Below, in pieces: positions 1 to 14,800 of a DNA stretch of 57,399 nucleotides. Source of the stretch: Saccoglossus kowalevskii. Taxonomy: Eukaryota; Hemichordata; Enteropneusta; Harrimaniidae. The DNA lies in NCBI RefSeq assembly GCF_000003605.2, contig NW_003126887.1, positions 110,084 to 167,482 of the forward strand, given 5' to 3'. Position 1 is the stretch's first letter. The number at the start of each line of letters is the position of its first letter. Below the pieces are notes generated by a model. It worked only from the letters and a program-made list of their open reading frames with translations. It was not told the DNA's origin and ran no database searches. The position numbers were made by a program, and so were the translations under genes.

Positions 1-1279
1 TCTCTAAACACAAAAGGCATGACAGATCGTGAAGTAAATTACATGAAAATCGTGCACTATAATTTGACAGGGACTTTGAGACTTTTTACAAATTAGGAAG
101 GTCGTTGGCTGAAGAAAAGCATATTCTTGATTTTCATACTTAGTATAAATCTATACTATAATACTAATCACGTCGCGCGATGTACATCACCAGCAAATTC
201 AATGTTTGATTCAATTTCAATGGAGAATCTACCTTTTTAAACACTTGCGTCTCTTATGACACATTTTTGAAGAGGAAAAGACTATAATACAGAATAATAA
301 TTTCATAACAACATTTAACACTATATATTTAAAATTGAATACAACGAATTCATGAGCAGAATTTGAATATACTTGAATATTGAGCATATGCAATTGTTCT
401 TTCAGTGTTCCTGGGAAAATTTTGAAAACGACCAACTTAAGAATTTCATGTTTGCAGAAAAATAATCAGCCTTTCAAACAAATTGTTGTTATACAATGTT
501 TCAATTTGTATTGAATTGGGGAATAAATATGACCCATCCTCTAAACAGATTTGGGGAAAACTGAAGATTCAATACTTTATTCTTCCTTGGAGGTGAATGA
601 CAGTTCTTTCTCAACTATCGAAAAAGGTGGCCAAACTGGGTTAACTTTAGTATTGGTGGTCAATAACTTTAACCACTACTCTACAAGAAATTTGGATGGG
701 TGACTCAGTATAGATGAAAAAACTTCATTCGTCATATATGAACGACAATAAACTGAGTGCGTTCGTGCAAATGTTCCGTTATCACAGACAGCAATGGGAC
801 GAATCGGTGTGCATTTATTAGTCAGCATTTTGTAAACTTCGATCAGCTTCCAGACATTTACAAAATGCTGACTATAAGTATGAGGTTACACTTTAAACAG
901 CACGTTTACCAAGTGCGATTAACTATGATACATATATATATATATATATTCAAAAACAAAACTTGAAAACGGGACTGCCGTGACATAAATAAAAGATAGA
1001 GACACTGGTATTTGGAAACATTTGCTATATTTTAATAGTCTTACAGTATTTTAGCAGTACATCAGTGTTATTTAACATAACTAAGTTGTGAGAACATCAC
1101 CTAAAACCAAACGCTGCACAAACAATCCCACTTGTACAGAAATGCGCATGTCGCCATTCGGCGAACGAACACCTACACGCTCCCTGTATTTCAATGTATA
1201 GACCAGGTATCAACGATGTATAATGGCAGTACGGATTACTTTATATAACGTTATATAATTGTCATTTAGTCACAAAAAA

Positions 1280-1337
<58 letters not shown>

Positions 1338-2630
1338 CATTATATGCATAATCATGTACTCTCGTTGATTCTCGGCATTGATAGGGGTATTCGGAATGTT
1401 ATCTCGTGCCATGGTGTATATACATTGTAATGAAACTCGATTTGCCAATATCGTAATATAACCGAATACAAGAGAAAGAATATGCTGTAGTACTAGACCA
1501 CTACACGTAACATACACCTACCTCAATTTGGTGGTGATTTGTTTTTTATATTGTAAATAATCGGAAATAAACGTTTTGCCATATTTCGCGTAAACCAGCT
1601 CCTGGCGTTTTTGAGAAATTATATTCGTTCATTCATAAAGTAAAGAAATTTAAACATCGCCGGACCTAAACCTATCTACGTAGGCATATTTGATTAATTT
1701 GAATCTAATTCTTGTACAGGGACATTGAACAGTTTCTAGCATCTACAGTTCTGGGGCGTTCGAGCATAAAAAAGGAGAACGACCTAGCTAAACTATATAC
1801 ATTGCTTTATAATTGATACAAGTATCACGTAATACCCACCGAATGCGAAGTCACGCGTCAGTGCAACATTACTTGTACATATACATACGCACACACAGCT
1901 GTGTTATGCGGTTGTATGCACTTTAAAATAGTGCGTCAGTCTTTCGTTGTCCTGCGTATCCATGAAAAAGGAATGTCGGTATTAAATATATATCAGATAA
2001 TGTTTTTTTCAGTAATAACAGTGCCTCCACCATTATGTCCTCTGGAGATTACTGAATGTGTGCTAGATACAATTCGCTGAACCCATCGGTCACACTCCAT
2101 TTAGCACGATTCAAACAAGCTTGCTATGAAACATCTGCATTAATACGTACACTTTTTTCCATTACATGCAGGAAACGGCGAGACCAGAGAAACAAGACGT
2201 ATCACCTGCTTCACTCGGACTAACGACTTACATAATTGCAGTTGCACTGTATACATTTTCCGGGGCATGCGTCGTTTGCAGCAGAGCTGACCAATTCGAA
2301 ACAACTACAAAATGCGACAACACACCGATGAGGTGATTAGACGTTATTATCCATCACGTTCGAAAAAATACTTCGTCGTAACAAATCCTATACCACATCA
2401 AAGTGGTATTTTATGGAATGGTAATATTCCATTCAAATGTCAATAATATTCCGACTGTACATATGCAGGACGGGTTGTGAATTGTCGTATAGTTCAACAA
2501 TTCACAGGTGCAGTAACTGGATAGAAATGCGTAGCATAGTTCCGCGATTTCCGACGATTTCTGTTATCTTATAAGAACTACATCCAGGTCAGTGCGACCA
2601 GAAAAACTTCTAGTTTGAGTGTAAGAACAA
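1..2630. other. 3' flank of copy A, no gene seen
   Basis: Apart from the AT microsatellite at 1282 I see no coding exon or structural RNA. The 3' UTR of copy A must extend into this stretch. A minus-strand AATAAA (plus-strand TTTATT near 813) is a possible but distant signal. Confidence 0.6.
1282..1336. repeat. (AT)n microsatellite
   Basis: About 27 uninterrupted TA units. Confidence 0.95.
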
Positions 2631-5600
2631 CTAAACTACAATTTCTACGGCGTTGGGTTTCTTCTCAACACTAGTACTGTCGTCTGAGATATTCTTTGGC
2701 GGTGAAGGCGACTTGCATACCTTTGTAGCGTCTTCAGGCACATTGCCTACATTGTCCTTGTCAATGGGTGTTATAGGGCTTTTTTGTACCTCTATATGAA
2801 CTGCATTTTGGATGTGAGATGTTTTCTGCCTCTTCACCGACGGTTGCCGTACCCTGTACATCAAAGCCAATGGTTTATTCTGAAATTAAAATATGCCTGT
2901 AACGTCAGTAATTCATGTCATCCCTAGAAATACTCTGTCATATGCATGTCCATCAACGATTACTGATAATATTGTTTAAACCGGTTAATTACTTACTCTC
3001 CTCCAGTCGTACAGATAAGCAATATCCATCAAAGTATAATGATCTATTAGGGAATCGTCGCTGTTACGATACCGATATAAAACATCAACCTGGAGAGGAA
3101 TAAAAAAAAGGCATTATACATCTGTCACCGTAACGCCATAAGTTACGGCGCCCCGTAATTTTGCGGTATTTTACGGGGTATTTTCATCCTACCATATTAG
3201 AAAATGCGAATTCCAAATATGGAATGATCACGCGCGTAAAAGTCCTTTAATAATAAAAACAAACATGGCTGTCACCAGGGTTTGACCGGACTCCACACAA
3301 AGAAGCTCGCTGATTCTGTTCCAAACTTTTTGAATTTCGGCATTGCCATGATGTATCCTTGGAAGGAAAAGATGTATAACAATAAGACAGTACTACGCGT
3401 CGGTCGATACTCACGTTGTACCGTTTTCGTGCATACTTTGAGGTATCCTCGTAATAACCTCATAGTATTGTGTCTGGGGTAGTGCAGAATTTGATGCCGC
3501 GCAAATGGTTTTAAAATGTTATGGTTAATATGTAATACTGGTGCAACGTTTGTGCCCAAACTAAAGTGTTCATTTGCCACTTTTGGAGATCAGCAGTTTC
3601 GTTGATATATGGACTGAAACATTCGTGCTCTCAACCAACAGACGTCAAGTCTCCTTATTCCAAACAATTACATATTTCAACCGCAAGACGAACCATCTTG
3701 AATAACTTTTCTACGTAGCAATGGCCCGGTACATATCAAACCGGCTTCGACAGACATCAGACTAGCCCAAATATTTTAAACCATGATCGAACTTGAGTAA
3801 AAATGAAGGTTTTAACATTTTAATAAATATGCATATATATATATATATGACGTCACTTTACCTCAAATGAAGAAGGAAGCCCAAACTTGTGCCTAATGAA
3901 TTTCTTGATATGGTACACTGTGACTGCTGCTGGGCATCTCAAATAGCGTACATCATTCATCTGGTAAAGTTAAAATATTGTTAGAATTCAAGTGACCATG
4001 AATAGCACTTTTGTTATGATATGCATCACGAAAAGTCATAAGAGCAAACTGATAATGATTTACATGCGAGAAAAATATCATATATCTATCTTAATTCTTA
4101 TGAAAGCAACAGGGGGTAAAACGTGTTAAAATTGGTTTTATAACAACCTTTATATTTCAACTGAGAGCTTAGTCATAGGAGAAGGTGGTAGTGCATATGA
4201 TGTACAATGTTTATTAGTAAATTCTGCTACTGTGTCTCTTTATTTTTCAGATTATTAAAAACAGTTTTTTAACATTTGTAATCACTCGAATGACCTGTGA
4301 ATTGCATAGAACGTTGCTAACGCTGTAGGCCAGCTGATTGCGTCTCCGTTCACCTTTATCTGCCTTTGTGTTCTATCTACAGCCAAATACCTACAAACTC
4401 CTTTATTGGTAACATGTCTGAAGTTATTACAAAACATAATTGAAGATTATAAGTTATGGTTCATGCTATAAAAAACGAACATGAAAAATTGTCTGGACAC
4501 TCTTGGAAAATAGTCAAAACTGGCACTTTTACACTGGTTTCTATGGTGAGATTATTTCTTCATGAAAGAATCCTAATATTGTGAATACATTTCAAAAAAT
4601 TGACACATGATTAGTGAGTTACCAGGGTGATAACAGTTTTCTAGTATACGGTAGAAGGTTATCTCCAAGATTGCATTACGTATAAGTGCAGTCAGCGCCG
4701 TTCGCCATTATTATTTCACCAACAGATCTCGGAATAAACTGTTAAGTCAGGTGATTCGTTTTCCCAAAAATTGAAAAAAGTACCTGATCCAAAAAATGAT
4801 GAATATTCGTATCTGTACAGCGTTGTCAAAAATCAAGAAAACTTATTTAGAAGCGGGCTGATGGTCGTTCATGGTTGTCGCGTTTTTAATTCAGTTGTGT
4901 GCCTTGGTAAATAATCCTAGTACAAGTCGTAAGTGCCTTTATTACCCACCTCGTCTTTGCTGCTGTCGCCGCTTTCACTACCTCCTCCATTAGACACCGT
5001 ACGATGTCCGTTCTGTGCAGCGATGTAGTACTCTAGTGACAAACTTATCTTTTCGTCGTCTTTGTAAAGGAAATTTTCATCGACCTCGCCTCGTTCTTCA
5101 GCACTCTGCGCAGCCGCACTTGTGCCTGAAATATGAACGGTCTGTTATCAGCATAACATACGTAACTTTTGAATAACTCAATTTGTTTTACGATCTGGTA
5201 ATATATAATGTTATTTGTTTCGTGCACAATGACCTATCAAGTCATTCATTCATTCTTTCGCTCGCTATTGTTAGGCGGTATAAAGCAGAAAATTGACAGG
5301 AATAACAGTGCGTAACAGTTTATCGTTGCAATAGAAAATAATCGTTTAAGGAGACGCGGCACTGAATCGAAGCTTATCATTCTCAGCGAGCGAGCATTTT
5401 CACTGGAGGAATAAAATAAACATGTTAATCGTGATTACGACTGAAAGAATTCAATGCATGCATTCATTCTTTGTACGAACGACAATTCCGCTCAGTATCA
5501 ATTTAAGTGCAGTAACCGGAGTCAGTACACTTTCTGCAGCTGTCTACTACTGAATGGATAGTTACTACTTACTGGCAGAGTGTGTATTACCAGCATAGAA

Positions 5601-5690
5601 GTCTCGTCTCCTCTTCATTTCATCTGTGCGTATAAACAGAAAACATTATGTTTTGATTCATGACGTTATGTTAGGTGACAGTGCGTGTGC

Positions 5691-5756
<66 letters not shown>

Positions 5757-8700
5757 ATAAAACTATATAACAGACATTGTCCCCGTCAACAATCGGATCC
5801 GCACGTCTCACTATTACGCGTGTTGCAACATTAAGTGCATTCTTAATAGAACTAAAAGGGAAAAAGTACCTCCTTAATATGTTTTACCACCATGACCCAC
5901 AATACCTAGAAAGATTTTGAAGTCAATGTCACAGGGTCACCGGACACCACGAGGCCTAAATTATGGCCCAGAGGGTTTGATAGTGATTTGGGAGAAATCG
6001 GACGCAAGATAGGATCTCCTCCTCAGAGTGCTACCTAGTTGTACGATATGCACGATTTGTATTATAAACTTATAAAGATAGAGCTACGGTTATCCTGCCA
6101 ATATTATATTGAGATGATCAGATAAGAACAGTGCCACATTCGTTGCTGCTCGTCGAGTTCAAGTTTTCGATGCGATGTAAACAACGCGCATAAATCACAT
6201 TGTTTACACACGAAATTCGAACGAATACTGTGTCACTTAAAATGACCTAGAAACAACGAGGGGATTTTTGCCATTCCTTGGTGACAGACGTTGATGGCTC
6301 TGTATATATCCTCTCATTACCACATAGTTGATGCTTGATATGCTTGTTCAACGCAATGTAAAACGTATGTGAACAAATAAACCAGTGTACTGACCTGAAT
6401 GTTTAAATTTTACTTGGTTTAGTAGATTGTATTATTTACATGTTAGGACACTAACAAAATAACGGACGGAGGTCTGCCGCCCGAACTCATGTCAACGACC
6501 CGTGCTCGAGACAATTATTTTCAAAATGACCGGATAACGACGGCGCATATTTATTCCTTTCCTATGCGAGTGACTCCCGCCCACTGGCATGAGTCAGTTC
6601 CCAGTATAACGTTATGAAACATACCAATCACAATCAACACTGTGCTAATCCCACTCACAACGCGTAACCAAGACCATTAAGCAATTTTTAAATTATTTCC
6701 ACTTCAGGTGTAATACATACCTCTGAATAACCCTGGTACCATTTTGTATACAATACTTTGAAGCGTTCTGTCTGATCTACAATAAATAATGTTGAAATTA
6801 ATTACAAAATAATTAGCCTACGAGCTACCTTTTTTCGATGGGGTACATTTGGTAGGTAAATGTTTTTAATGCACATGCAGTGCGTTGTATGCGATATGTA
6901 TTTATTCGTCTACCATGTCCCACATACTATATATTAGCATAAACATCTGAAACGCAGTTAAGTCGATCATTTCATATTGACCTCAATTGATACTTTTTAA
7001 TGTTCAGATTAAATACCAGCTGAGGGCGGATTAATGAACATTATCTGCAAATATATAACAATGGTGCAATTACGCATATGATACTAAATATTTAACGCAC
7101 GGGTCATGTAATACCACAGGAACAACATTGTAATACATGGAGCATGAACGGAGTACAGTGACTCAATCCAAACATGTATTTACGATACAGCTCAATGTGC
7201 AATATTCAAGTAACAATTACGGGGCAAAACTACAAGCATATGTAGACAGTGGCCAACATATCCCGGTGTCAGTCGTGTTATACAAGCAGTGTGGTATGTG
7301 GGTCAATGCGAGTTCAGTGCACGCCATGATGACAATAACACCACCGACGTGTATGCACGTTACAGGACGCCGGCATGAATACAACTGTTTCACGGTTGCA
7401 GAACGTTCCAATGATTTGAAGTACGATTAATATACGCATCAAAATTAATACGTTCTCTATTATAGTCATATCCTCTAAAGCGAGTATTTGTGAGGTCAAG
7501 TCGTTATGTTTGTATATAAAATAGGTAATTTGAGCTACACCGAATATAGTCATGTACGTTTGCTTACCTTATATTTAATAATGGTCTGGTCTTATGTACT
7601 TGGGTGTCACAAATAGGACAGTATTTACTCGTTTCCAAGTATCGAACTATGCAGGTTCTACAAACTATCAACAAATAAATGCATTTATATTAGATTTTGT
7701 TCAGTTTATGAAAAGAAACATAGTATCACAATATTCTAAGCTGCTGTTAAATTTTTGACCTGTACAATGAGTTGCATAAATGTAAGTCTAATGTAGGGCC
7801 ACTTGAAATTACACAATGGATATGCAACAATAGTATACTAATTTGGGACACGTTCTAGCGCACACCACTTCATGTAACTACTACTAAGTTACAGCATGCG
7901 TAAATACAAACTTTGAATAAACTCTTAGAATATATATAGTTATCCATATAGTAACCTGCGAAATCGGGTCGACTTTCGTGAACTAAATCTGAAAAAACTT
8001 AACATTGCATTGCAGACATATTACAGTGAGTGTTTCTTTGGTGTGAACTAATATTACTGGCTTGTATTCATAGAACGTGTAGTCAGAAATCGAGCGTTGA
8101 TGTTACCACTGCATGTCAGCTCTGCTAAATACCATATGTATCGGTCCGAGAAGCATTAATCTACTTATTACAACTGGATACGTATGTGCATTGGGCATGC
8201 ACGTGACGTGTACGGGCGAAATGATACGTGCATATACACATCTGATGCGGAAATGACAACCGAATGAATACACTGAGGAAAATAAAAACGATTCTCATCA
8301 AAACACCTCAAACCATGCACACATTTCCGCTAACATGAACAATATCTTTTTACATGTACTTTGTTGACCCATATTTTAGTCAACACAGCTGTCGCCATTT
8401 TGTTTTTACTCCATTCAGTATTTACGAATGAGTAGTGATCACACTCGTAAACATGGTATTTTTGGCAATCTTAACCGTAAAATAGAAGCAAATTGAGTTT
8501 TAATTAGTAATTTGCAGTGAACTAATATAATTAATAAGTACTATTGCGACACATGTCTACTCAATTTTAACCCTAATCTGGTCAGCCCCATGTACCACTA
8601 AAGGAATATTGGCAAAACAATGCCGTTAATTATTTTGATAACGTTTGTCTAATATGAACTCAATAACTTTACATGTAAAACGATTGTACTGATAAGCCGC

Positions 8701-8894
8701 TATGACGTTGAAGGATTACCCAGTACAGACACGAGCATAACCATAAATCAATAATTTTAACTGCTGTGAAAAACACACTTACACGAGTGAAGACATTCTA
8801 TAATGGTCGTGGCATCAATAAAATAACCACCACATAAAACACACATCAAGTGGGGATTCAATTCCGTCATTTTCAGCTTCGTGGTTCGATTCAT
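2631..8894 (-). CDS. BMI1: BMI1/PCGF4-like Polycomb RING finger protein, copy A (8 coding exons)
   Basis: Coding exons, in transcript order on the minus strand: 8894-8783, 7664-7568, 6776-6721, 5623-5573, 5125-4950, 3960-3862, 3089-2997, 2879-2631 (933 nt, 310 residues plus stop). All junctions are GT-AG and phases join cleanly. The RING finger has C18, C21, C34, H36, C39, C42, C53 and C56, followed by the family signature VHKTRP. Residues 70-105 carry the conserved VPGLF and EMKRRR motifs. Exon 5 is a variable acidic/Ser-Gly linker. Exons 6-8 encode the RAWUL ubiquitin-like region ([11 protein letters not shown], then [15 protein letters not shown], then LALMYRVR). A basic KRQK patch and a Ser/Pro/Lys-rich tail end the protein. 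Known family role: PCGF2/4 proteins pair with RING1-type E3s in PRC1 to ubiquitinate H2A in the nucleus, and RAWUL binds PHC-type partners. The start is the ATG matching the family N-terminus (MNRTTKLK), one base after an acceptor, so a 5' UTR exon lies upstream. Human BMI1 is 326 residues, so the length is normal. BMI1 rather than PCGF2 is a one-versus-two orthology guess. Confidence 0.93.
3113..3222 (-). mobile_element. Dispersed repeat 'GTTACGG' family, inverted copy in copy A intron 6
   Basis: Nearly identical, in reverse orientation, to sequences at 43231, 50573 and 55330. The shared core reads GGAATTCGCATTT, then GATGAAAATACCCCGTAAAA, then a GTTACGG end and GACAGATGTATAATA. It ends 24 bp from the acceptor of exon 7 of copy A, so only a short pyrimidine tract separates repeat and exon. 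No ORF; MITE-like. Confidence 0.7.
3343..3470 (-). mobile_element. Second piece of the 'GTTACGG' family beside 3113-3222
   Basis: It carries ATGATGTATCCTTGGAAGGA and GAGGTATCCTCGTAATAACC together with GCGTCGGTCGATACT. The same modules sit beside the core at 50427-50560 and 55256-55325 in other arrangements, so 3113-3470 is probably one rearranged element. Confidence 0.55.
5692..5751. repeat. (AT)n microsatellite in copy A intron 3
   Basis: About 30 uninterrupted TA units, 69 bp before exon 4 in genomic order (minus-strand gene, so upstream of its acceptor). Confidence 0.95.
6140..6236. mobile_element. Weak family-1 MITE relic in copy A intron 3
   Basis: It carries CTGCTCGTCGAG, ACATTGTTTACACACGAAAT and TTCGAACG in family-1 order and ends at TTAA (6237-6240). 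The left end is unclear. Confidence 0.35.
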
Positions 8895-8895
8895 T

Positions 8896-11800
8896 CTAAA
8901 AATAAATAAAAATAAAATTATCAGTCACACACAATAACAAAACAAACATATTTTTAACTAATGTAAGCTGGCCACACATCTTCCGATCCTATCGACTACG
9001 ACTGGGTTTACAGCTGAAATTTACAGTCTGGTTGCCTATGACCGAGTTTTCCAGTCGCCGGCAGAAATCGCGTGGTGCCAAGTCATCGACAGTCGACTAC
9101 TATTATGACTATGTTTATCACGTGGTCTCCAAAAAATGTCGGAGATTGATGAACGAATGTACAAGTGCCAAAAAAATATCTCAAAGTGAATTATAAACAC
9201 TCCTTGGGTATGCACTTTGATTAAATATGGTATTTGTGTTCTCAATATCAGATCCAACTTGGGGTTAGGGAAGAGCTTATTTGAAAAGGCGAGCTTCCGC
9301 GTAATAAACCATTTACAAATTGCTCAAAAAAACCCAAATGTTCTGCCCATATTTCATCTTCAGACGGAATAAAACAAAGAAAAAAATGCATGTGTATTTT
9401 GTGTACATGTTACAACAAAGCGGGCATGTGCTAGTCTCAAACGAATCGTATATACATGGCGTGAAATTCGGGTGAAAGCATCTCGATTACAAATACACGA
9501 GTCGTTGAATACTCGCAACAACATCGACATGTCTGCGCGAAAGACGAATTATGGTGATCGGACTAACAACGACATGAATGATTATATCATGGAAGATAGA
9601 ACAGTTCAGGACTGTCACAGTGGAATCACACAATCATGATGTCGCGTTCTTTTACAGTTACACAATGCTCTTATCAGTCTCAATATATTTTGCTTGCCAC
9701 TGAAAGCAAGTAAATTAACATCAAATAATAGGTTATTTATTGGATACGTTCAAGCTTGTGTGTCTTTGACATCCTAAGTTACCATGCTTTTCTCTCCCCA
9801 TCCAGGAATCAACATTACAATTTTTCAGAATAAATATGTTCATACTTTGGGAGAAATTTACAAACTGCCTATTACTTTAAAAAAATTGTGATTAAGGTAA
9901 AGGACAAATCTTCGTGTCATGTAGTTGCATTGTTCTGGAACAACCTATCTGACTTTCGGTACAAAAACATTGGTTTGAAAAGACGATTAAATGCGGAGAA
10001 AAATATTATCAGTGCCTCTTCAAAACCAGGATTACTCGCATTTAATACAAACTCTCATATCAATACGCAAGAACAAATCTAAATTGGGAACTCATCCAAA
10101 AGGAGAAAATGTTATTTATTTTAACTACTGGATATACGTTATAAACAGAAAAGATTATATAGTATTTCCCATATACACCATCATGTAATTGTTACAGACT
10201 CATCTAGAGGTGATTAGTTAAAGTAATAACGACTCTAAGAGATAGAGCATATACCGAAAAAAAAAACAGTGCAGCTGGAGTGTTAGTTGTATAATACATA
10301 CACATTAACGCTTTTTAAACGTAATTCACCGTAACAATTTTAAATATTGAAAACAAAATACAACATATTCTACGTCATAAACCGGATATCGCAAAATACT
10401 GAGGGCGTGATGAATCACATGATTGTGGTTATTTCACTAAATAATTATTATTATGCCCTAGGTAAAACTCCATACCCATATTTTGATCTCTTTTCGGGTT
10501 GAAATATCGGATGCACTTTATTGTTTTGAGACTTTCAATTTCTCGAATTTAAATTATGTTCTTTCGAGAATTACACTTGACTTACACAACAGAGTACTAA
10601 TAACCCACGGATGACAACTGACAAACTAAATTCTGGGAATAGAGGCGTTCGAGCACATCTCTTAACAAGTAGATTGTCGGCCTTGGATGATGAAGCTCCG
10701 ATGCAATGTTTGACAGTTGAATTAATATTTTTATCAACAAATTGACACGAAATATCCAATAAAATTGGAGATTCACCCAAGGTGCCTATATATAAAATAT
10801 CAAAGCAATCGGGCTAGGCATTTCAAATTCAAAATAGCCAAAAAGACAAAAATATTCAAAGATTAAGGTGTCGTTACAAAATGAACAAATAGAACGACCT
10901 AAGGTGCGTTTGTATGAAACCCATACAGCTGACATTCGAAAATGTAAAGTTGACGCCGACGAATGACAGACAGTAATAAGAATAGCTCCGTTCGAGTTTA
11001 TCGAAAACAGGGCTGAAAATGTGGATTACAATGTACATTCCTACGAAGTCTGCGTCATTGGACGAACAAGAGCCATGAATGTGGCCATTGCTATGGAGTT
11101 CATTGTGAGAGGCGGTAAACCATCTAATCAACACGTCGTCCGTGTGATTTCCACGTGATTACATTAGCAGTTCATAATTATCAACCATCGTCGTTCAATC
11201 AGCCAGTCGTAGTGGCAAAGTAATCGACGAACAACGAAACGATTCTCATGAAATATTTAGGAGTGGGGTTGTCGAGCGAATCGATTAAATATTGGTAGAC
11301 GTGAACCTGGTTACCATGCAAATCATTTTGGGAACGATTTTTTATTTATAACTAAAACAACTTATTAATGGATTCTAATAACATTTTCAGACCAATCGAC
11401 TACATTTACAAACAAATTTGGGAATCTTTTTCAAAAAACGTATGTACACATTTTCATGAAATTGTCAGGTGATGCAAAGACCAAGCCATTAAATACTGAC
11501 GTGATAACATGAAAGAAGCTATTTCGGAACTGATTAAATATTTATAACTCAAAAAGTCATAGATGGATTTCTCGTGACATTTTCAAGAAGGATACTAATG
11601 GGTTAGTTGAAATCTGGATCCCGTTGCAATGAGAAAAGGGTGTTTTCGGTGTATACATACTATAAAAATAAAAAAAAGGTAATGAAAAACATTCCCGAGT
11701 TTTTAAACACCTTTATTTTCTAATCAAAATCCAAGCAATTAGATTTCAAGAGAACAAGAAAACAATGTAAGGAAATGTTTTGTGATATTGAATTCCATAA

Positions 11801-14800
11801 CGAATTTTAATTACGGAAAATCACGCCCCCAAGAGTGAAGAACAAGAAGGTCACTTGCGCGTACGTCGCGTCCAATCGCAAAGAGTGAAACAACTTGTGT
11901 TTTACTATCGGATACGAGGTTCTCCGCCCCTTAATCATCAAACACACTTACAAGATACAGCCATCTTGAATTTTTTTGAGACGGAAGTATTGTAATCTTC
12001 CGAATGTGACGTGCAGAAACTTTATGTTAAATAACTATATAAATTTAGTGTAAAATGCTATGTGCAACGGATATTATCACACTGTTTCACAATTGTGTAG
12101 GCTACGTTTTCCTGGTTTTAGGTAAAATACCGGACAAGCACGATTAACGTTCCTCTTTAAACCTAGTTTCCTGTAACGAGGTTAGGTAGGCGAAGCGTTA
12201 TATGGCGGAATGCCAAATATGATGCAATTTACTAGATGTACACTGGCACACAACGTGAACAGTAATAACCTTGCGTTATGCAAAATCAGCGCAGCGTTTT
12301 ACAAACATTCAATGAATAATTTATTTATTAAAACATTACGAAATGTAATTCATGGCATGATCGTAACGAGGTCAACGCACTGAGCAACATTTGTAACTAT
12401 TTTATTTCTAAATTGACCAGTCACTCGACCCCTCCATATTTCGAACTGAAACCAGCAAGTGGTTCGGTAATGTATTAAATAATATATTACATTTGGCATA
12501 ACTGTAATTACTAACCGAGGTGAAGCAGAGGTCAATAATTGTTTCCGTGGTTCAACACAATTGAATGGAATTTACAATGACACAGTGACATTCAAATGTC
12601 AGCTCACGATACAATAGGAAGAGTGCGTATGGAACAGTTCAACATACCCAATATAGATTGCCATAGTCACTATCCGTACAACAATAGATACGAATACAAG
12701 GTCGTTAATACCAGACGGAGGTGTTGGTAAGGTGTTTCAAGCATTGGGCGTTCTCGTTTCAATGCCTATTCAAAGTATATCCGCCCGGTTTATCGTTGGC
12801 CTAGGTACAACAACTTCAAGTTCACCATTCAGCAAAGGCATTCATGCCGAAGCTGGGTTATGCACTGTATAATTTCACTGATTCAAATGAGACAGGGCGA
12901 ATGAGACCGAAATCTACTTGTTGGAAGTCACGTCACGGCCGTGGCCTATTTGAAATACCATCCGATGTTCTCACAACGAGTGAGAAGTAGGAGTTATTCT
13001 CTAAATTATTAAAAGCTATTCGCGGATGATACCAGAGATAATATACGGGACTGCAAAAAAAGGTATTGGCCCCCTTTACCACCATCTCACAATGCGTTAG
13101 GAATAACAGTGATATTTAAATTGACCACAATGCAGGTGAAAGCGCGTGAAAAGTAGAAGGCAAGGTAGATTTTATCCAATATCTGAGCGAAGATTACTAT
13201 CGAAAATAACACGATTTTATTTGTCAAATTCCTTAATCAAAATAGATCCTAAACTAGCGAATGTTAAATATTGTTGTTCTATGTAAATTAGAATATGTAT
13301 GACAAGTATTGAAGTAAACACGACGTCATATCGGTTACTTCACGGCGAAACCGAGTAAAATACCGGGTGTGGGAAAATTATTTTCTTTGTCAAAATCTAT
13401 ACTGATAACATACTTTCCTACTACGCGTTCAACACTGACAAGTTTACAGAAAAAGTATTTTTTTTCTTGGGTTGGAGTTTCTCTGTGCGCATTGATTGCT
13501 TTTTTTTACCCCGGACCAAGCCTTAACACCGGGATCAAAACATATCAAGTAACGTGGATAGAATACCGCCGACACATATACGAACACATGAATATGAATT
13601 CGAAAGTCGTTATTAGTAATCACACACAAAACAACAGATGATCTAACACTTTCATAGATTACATAACCAGTGTATATAAAAGCATCAATTGTCTACAGAG
13701 ACCTGCCTTCACGTAAACACCACGCATGAATAGAGATTCGACTTAAAAGCGGTTTGCTTCAGTGATTATAGTACATATAGGTAATTCAAGCTTCGTCAAA
13801 ATGAAACTTACAATTAAGCAATCAACACGTTTTCATTATTTTAATATGTAAATTCGATTCGAAAGGTTATCATAGTTGGATGAACCAATGATGATTTTGA
13901 ATTTGGTATACAAATCTAATGGAAACACGCACTCTACATAAAATATTGTCACACAACCATTATTATGCAGAGAATTCACAGTTGTGACGTTTGGCGTGAA
14001 ATGCAACTGCTGATATGGTATGGTAAATGTCACGATATTCACGCTACACTCCATCAAATTGCATGCGTGTGTGCACACGTATGGGACAGAATACATTATT
14101 ATTGAAATGATATTACAGTGATATACATATATAAAAGGACGAATTTTAGTTTATTCTTTCTTGTAAGCCATAACAAAAATAAACTCATGCGCGAGTTGTA
14201 TATAACAACATATCATTTCACATAAACGACTTTATCTCTTTTTTTGTATTCTAAATAATCCGTTCGCCCTTATTCAATGTGCATTGGAAAGCAACGATAC
14301 CATGTATCAAGCCATCTTGTGCGCTGATCTCTTCATGGAGTATACTGAAAGAATTTCATTTTTTGGGTCTTCAAAACAATATCTCACATTTATATGATTG
14401 GCGTAAGCCTGATGAATTCCTGTATAGACTTACGGTTCATGCTCACAATTTTCAATAATTAGCCTGAGCGAGGTTCGGGGAATGAAAACCAGTACAACTT
14501 TTTTTGCTATGATACTAGCATTGAGAATAGGCATATACCCAAACAGACGAATAAACACAATAGACATAATATCCTTAGAACATGTAAATGAATTATTCAG
14601 CTAAATATGTAATCCGACTACTGAAGAAAAAGAGAAAGTTTGAATACATAATATTTCGTCTGTTGATTTATAATTAGACGTGCACGGCATTCTAAATCGT
14701 ATAGTAGCTGCAAGCGTAGGAAGTAAAAAAAAGTAAATAAGACTGAATACATCATTAAATCAAAATAAACAGGTAGACATGCGTGGCTAGGGCCGACACA

